From Minisyncoccota bacterium (GTDB lineage: Bacteria > Patescibacteriota > Minisyncoccia > Minisyncoccales > MHMH01), in contig JAQUTZ010000027.1 of assembly GCA_028694095.1 (NCBI GenBank), positions 1 to 7,160 of the forward strand: a stretch of 7,160 nt of DNA, in the 5' to 3' direction. A model generated the notes under the pieces. That model was not told the DNA's origin. It searched no databases and saw only the letters and a list, made by a program, of their open reading frames with translations. Position 1 is the first letter of the stretch. Each line of letters begins with the position of its first letter. A program made the position numbers and the translations under genes. Positions 5,612 through 7,160 of the stretch are shown here, in pieces.

Positions 5612-5639
5612 ATTGTAATGTAAATGATTGAAATTTCAA
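5612..5639 (-). promoter_or_regulatory. Promoter of ftsH-HAD operon, probably leaderless
   Basis: -35 TTGAAA (5639-5634, 5/6) and -10 TACAAT (5617-5612, 5/6) are 16 bp apart. Transcription should start around 5605, only about 2 nt before ATG 5603. This decides the ftsH start and suggests translation without a leader. Confidence 0.65.
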
Positions 5640-5666
5640 GTGTATTTTAACACAGAAGAACATCAA

Positions 5667-5711
5667 AAGGAAAAAGACCCCGGTTCGTCTTGCGACTACT
5701 GCGGGGTCTTT
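5667..5711 (-). terminator. Rho-independent terminator of the 244-residue gene
   Basis: The arms AAAGACCCCG and CGGGGTCTTT (5702-5711 and 5673-5682 in minus-strand order) form a perfect 10-bp stem. Its 19-nt loop contains a small GTC-GCAA-GAC hairpin. The stem is followed by TTTTTCCTTTT on the minus strand. It lies 14 nt after the stop codon at 5726. Confidence 0.88.
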
Positions 5712-5725
5712 GGTGGAATAGGGGA

Positions 5726-6460
5726 TTAGGATTGTCCGGTCTTGGCGCTGCCGGAACGCATGGCTACGGCCTTGGCGCGTTCCCGGTCGCTGCGGCGCAG
5801 ATGTTCTGCGATGATGTCAGCGGCGGCTACTTTGCCGTGCTGTCGCAGGAATTCGGCGCCGGCGCGCAGCTTTTCGCTGCCGGCATGGTAGAAGGTGTAG
5901 ACGTTCTTGGTCTTCTCGTCCTTTTTCAGTTCGGCCAGTCCGGCGTCCTGCAGATCCTGGAACAGAAGGTCTCCTTCCCTGATGGCGCGCATCAAAGTGG
6001 AGGTGTTGTAGGCGACGCCGATCATTCTGGCGTGGCGGCAGACCGTAAACAGGGCCTGAATTTTCGTTTCCTCTTCCAGGACTTCTTTCTGGATGCGGAA
6101 AACGATTTTCCTGACCTGCCCTTCTTCCAGCTTTTTCAGCTGTTCTTCGAGCTTGGTCAGTTCTTCGGGCTGGTCTTGCCTGGGGTTGCGGGACGTGATG
6201 GTCCGGGCGGCCTGGAGGGCCAGTATGAAGGGCGACGGGCCATGGCTGGTCCGGGCGGCCTCTCTTTTGGCTTCCGGGGTCTCCTTGTCCGTTTTCATTT
6301 CGACTGCCTCCGTTGCAATATTCGGGATGCGTTTCGACTTCTTTTTCTTGGCTTTCGCCGGCTCCTTCTCTTCTTTCGGGCGCCTGTTGCGGCGTTCCTT
6401 TCGGAATCCGCCCTCCCCGAGTTCCTCTTCCAGGGCTTGGACATCGTCTTTCAATACCAT
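5726..6460 (-). CDS. Unrecognised charged protein, 244 residues, GC-rich gene
   Basis: I do not recognise this protein. From ATG 6460 it has 244 residues and no signal peptide or membrane segment. Residues 1-70 are highly charged, with a Lys/Arg-rich run (about 20-45) that looks disordered and could bind nucleic acid. Residues 97-135 are heptad-like and Glu/Lys/Leu-rich (LTKLEEQLKKLEEG, 101-114), suggesting a coiled coil. Residues 136-225 look like a compact helical domain with small-helix patterns (TSTLMRAIREGDLLFQDLQ, 153-171). The tail is basic. The GC content is much higher than around it (41 of 60 at 5821-5880), hinting at a different origin or codon selection. The start is fixed by AGGAGGAG 7 nt upstream; an earlier ATG at 6541 lies upstream of the transcription start. 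Consensus promoter and strong SD suggest high expression. Confidence 0.85.
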   Translation of the reverse strand: MVLKDDVQALEEELGEGGFRKERRNRRPKEEKEPAKAKKKKSKRIPNIATEAVEMKTDKETPEAKREAARTSHGPSPFILALQAARTITSRNPRQDQPEELTKLEEQLKKLEEGQVRKIVFRIQKEVLEEETKIQALFTVCRHARMIGVAYNTSTLMRAIREGDLLFQDLQDAGLAELKKDEKTKNVYTFYHAGSEKLRAGAEFLRQHGKVAAADIIAEHLRRSDRERAKAVAMRSGSAKTGQS

Positions 6461-6465
6461 ACTTA

Positions 6466-6473
6466 CTCCTCCT
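6466..6473 (-). promoter_or_regulatory. Strong ribosome binding site of the 244-residue gene
   Basis: AGGAGGAG lies with its AGGAGG core 7 nt before ATG 6460. It decides against the upstream in-frame ATG at 6541, which lies within the -35 box. Confidence 0.9.
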
Positions 6474-6512
6474 AAAATATTTTCCCTATTCAAATTTAGG
6501 GTGCAATAGCAT

Positions 6513-6541
6513 ATTATATCACTAAAGAAAAAGTCTGTCAA
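6513..6541 (-). promoter_or_regulatory. Perfect-consensus promoter of the 244-residue gene
   Basis: -35 TTGACA (6541-6536) and -10 TATAAT (6518-6513) are both perfect, with a 17-bp spacer. The start is expected near 6506, giving a leader of about 46 nt that contains a small CCCTA/TAGGG hairpin (6484-6501). The -35 box lies in the 3' arm of the preceding terminator, and that terminator's T run forms part of the spacer. Confidence 0.9.
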
Positions 6542-6562
6542 GGTATTGCCTTGGCAGACTTT
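6522..6562 (-). terminator. Terminator of the 117-residue gene, overlapping the next promoter
   Basis: The stem pairs 6549-6562 with 6530-6543 (14 positions, one C-A mismatch) around a 5-nt loop, and is followed on the minus strand by a T-rich run (TTTTTCTTT). It begins 7 nt after the stop codon at 6570. The descending arm contains TTGACA, the -35 box of the 244-residue gene. Confidence 0.88.
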
Positions 6563-6569
6563 GCTTTAT

Positions 6570-6923
6570 TTACTCGGAATAGGTTTGATCTGCAGCCATG
6601 GTTTCCAGGACCTCCTGAATGGAAGATTCCCGGACGTTTCCCCTGGCGAGAGCGACTATGAATCCCTCCAGCGTTCTTTTATTGCTGATGAGCTGCGCTA
6701 TCTTCCGGTTTTTCCGGTTGAACAGCGTGTGAATGGGAATTACTCTGGACGCCGGGAAGCTGCGCTGCTCCCTTCCTCCTCCGTTTCTGTCTATTGATAT
6801 TGCAATCGTGTCGTTTTCTTTATCGATCATGGAGACGGGCCCGTAAACCAGGGTTCTTCTTCCTCCGGCCATTCGCTCTTCCGTTGCCACCAGCATTCCC
6901 TGGTGGAGCTTTTCTATTTCCAT
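6570..6923 (-). CDS. Unrecognised small protein, 117 residues
   Basis: I do not recognise this protein. It is cytosolic by appearance (no signal peptide or membrane segment). Residues 1-65 look like a small beta-barrel: GMLVAT (9-14), RTLVYGPVSMID (23-34), then DTIAISIDR (38-46) and FPASRVIPIH (56-65), a strand rhythm like SH3/KOW-type folds. Residues 70-112 look helical (KIAQLISNKRTLEGFIVALA, 74-93). The charge is mixed. ATG 6923 is supported by AAGGAGG 7 nt upstream. The gene has its own consensus promoter and terminator, so it is a single-gene unit, likely well expressed, between the S1-domain gene and the 244-residue gene. The SH3-like reading is an inference from pattern only. Confidence 0.82.
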   Translation of the reverse strand: MEIEKLHQGMLVATEERMAGGRRTLVYGPVSMIDKENDTIAISIDRNGGGREQRSFPASRVIPIHTLFNRKNRKIAQLISNKRTLEGFIVALARGNVRESSIQEVLETMAADQTYSE

Positions 6924-6930
6924 AACTATT

Positions 6931-6937
6931 CCTCCTT
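6931..6937 (-). promoter_or_regulatory. Strong ribosome binding site of the 117-residue gene
   Basis: AAGGAGG lies 7 nt before ATG 6923, a near-perfect anti-SD match that fixes the start. Confidence 0.9.
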
Positions 6938-6973
6938 GTTTTATATGAACAATACTTTACTTGATAATGAATT

Positions 6974-7002
6974 ATTATACACCGAAAACAAAAACCTGTC
7001 AA
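6974..7002 (-). promoter_or_regulatory. Perfect-consensus promoter of the 117-residue gene
   Basis: -35 TTGACA (7002-6997) and -10 TATAAT (6979-6974) are perfect, with a 17-bp spacer. The start is expected near 6967, giving a leader of about 44 nt. As at 6513-6541, the -35 box lies in the 3' side of the upstream terminator hairpin. Confidence 0.9.
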
Positions 7003-7016
7003 TAGATGACAGGCTT
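6985..7016 (-). terminator. Terminator of the S1-domain gene, overlapping the next promoter
   Basis: CCTGTCA (7013-7007) pairs with TGACAGG (7001-6995) around a 5-nt loop. The stem extends by a G-U and two A-U pairs to 7016/6992. TTTTTGTTTT follows on the minus strand. The gene's stop codon is at 7038-7040. The hairpin's 3' side supplies five of the six bases of the next -35 box. Confidence 0.85.
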
Positions 7017-7037
7017 CGTTTTCAGGATTGGCTTTTT

Positions 7038-7160
7038 CTATTCAGCCAATTTCAAGGTCATTCTGTGTTCCCGGGGCTCTATTTGGAGAACCTCAAATTT
7101 GTATTCTTTTCCGATCTCCAGCTGCTCTTCCATCTTTGTTTTTGTTCCGAATTCGGAAAT
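7038..7160 (-). CDS. S1 RNA-binding domain protein, C-terminal end (probably ribosomal protein S1)
   Basis: Only the last 40 residues are in the window; the gene continues past the right edge. The sequence EEQLEIGKEYKFEVLQIEP followed by REHRMTLKLAE matches the second half of an S1 domain: the 'G-x-x-x-x-x-x-V-x-x-I-D' strand, then the 'R-x-x-L-S-L' closing strand. S1 domains bind single-stranded RNA. Ribosomal protein S1, which has several such domains, is the most common carrier ending this way, but another S1-domain protein cannot be ruled out. The stop is TAG at 7040-7038. A 7-bp hairpin ATTGGCT/AGCCAAT (7050-7044 with 7033-7027) spans the stop codon, ahead of the terminator. Confidence 0.8.
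   Translation of the reverse strand: MSEFGTKTKMEEQLEIGKEYKFEVLQIEPREHRMTLKLAE

Noticed and set aside
5604..5666. Longer ftsH starting at ATG 5666.
   Set aside because: The added residues do not resemble an FtsH N-terminus, and the -35 and -10 boxes of the likely promoter lie inside them.
6484..6501. CCCTA/TAGGG hairpin in the leader of the 244-residue gene as a riboswitch.
   Set aside because: Five pairs in a 46-nt leader are too small for a known riboswitch and could arise by chance.
6461..6541. Longer form of the 244-residue protein starting at ATG 6541.
   Set aside because: The ATG is within the -35 region, before the transcription start, and AGGAGGAG clearly marks ATG 6460.
7027..7050. 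7-bp hairpin around the S1-gene stop codon as a second terminator.
   Set aside because: It is not followed by a T run; the real terminator at 6985-7016 follows. It is mentioned only in the S1 entry.

Overview
The window looks like a compact bacterial chromosome fragment from the Candidate Phyla Radiation (Patescibacteria, most likely a Parcubacteria-type lineage). This is an inference. It rests on very tight packing, a reduced housekeeping set, four tRNA genes without encoded CCA, a short RluA-type enzyme, an L19 with an acidic tail, and an HTH plus LAGLIDADG-like protein of a kind I associate with these genomes. TGA is used as a normal stop (ftsH), so there is no sign of a TGA-glycine code. 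Every supported gene lies on the minus strand, so transcription runs from the right edge to the left.

Layout in order of transcription. (1) 7160-7038 is the C-terminal end of an S1-domain protein, probably ribosomal protein S1. (2) 6923-6570 is an unrecognised 117-residue protein with a strong promoter and Shine-Dalgarno (SD) site. (3) 6460-5726 is an unrecognised, GC-rich, highly charged 244-residue protein with a perfect-consensus promoter, a strong SD and a clear terminator. (4) 5603-3034 is a two-gene operon, ftsH and a HAD-family phosphatase, joined by an ATGA overlap. The ftsH promoter is placed so that the mRNA would be almost leaderless. (5) 2949-2287 is an AT-rich HTH/LAGLIDADG-like gene with its own promoter framed by an 11-bp inverted repeat; tRNA-Ile(TAT) follows 8 nt later. 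(6) From 2154 leftward there is a chain in which tRNAs and proteins alternate with almost no spacer: tRNA-Val(GAC), RluA-type pseudouridine synthase, L19, tRNA-Leu(GAG), RimI-like acetyltransferase, tRNA-Val(TAC), and a Nudix hydrolase that runs off the left edge.

The theme that ties the window together is shared sequence at gene boundaries. At three boundaries the 3' arm of a terminator-like hairpin also carries the -35 box of the next promoter, always with a 17-bp spacer to the -10. In the tRNA chain, start codons lie 1, 5 and 1 nt after tRNA 3' ends, and one stop codon is formed by the conserved U8-A9-G10 of a tRNA. tRNA processing would therefore shape the ends of these mRNAs. Most of the chain serves translation (S1, L19, rRNA or tRNA pseudouridylation, a RimI-like acetyltransferase, four tRNAs), while FtsH, Nudix and HAD serve protein quality control and metabolite housekeeping.

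No stretch longer than 300 bases lacks a gene. I found no CRISPR array, insertion sequence, rRNA gene or origin.
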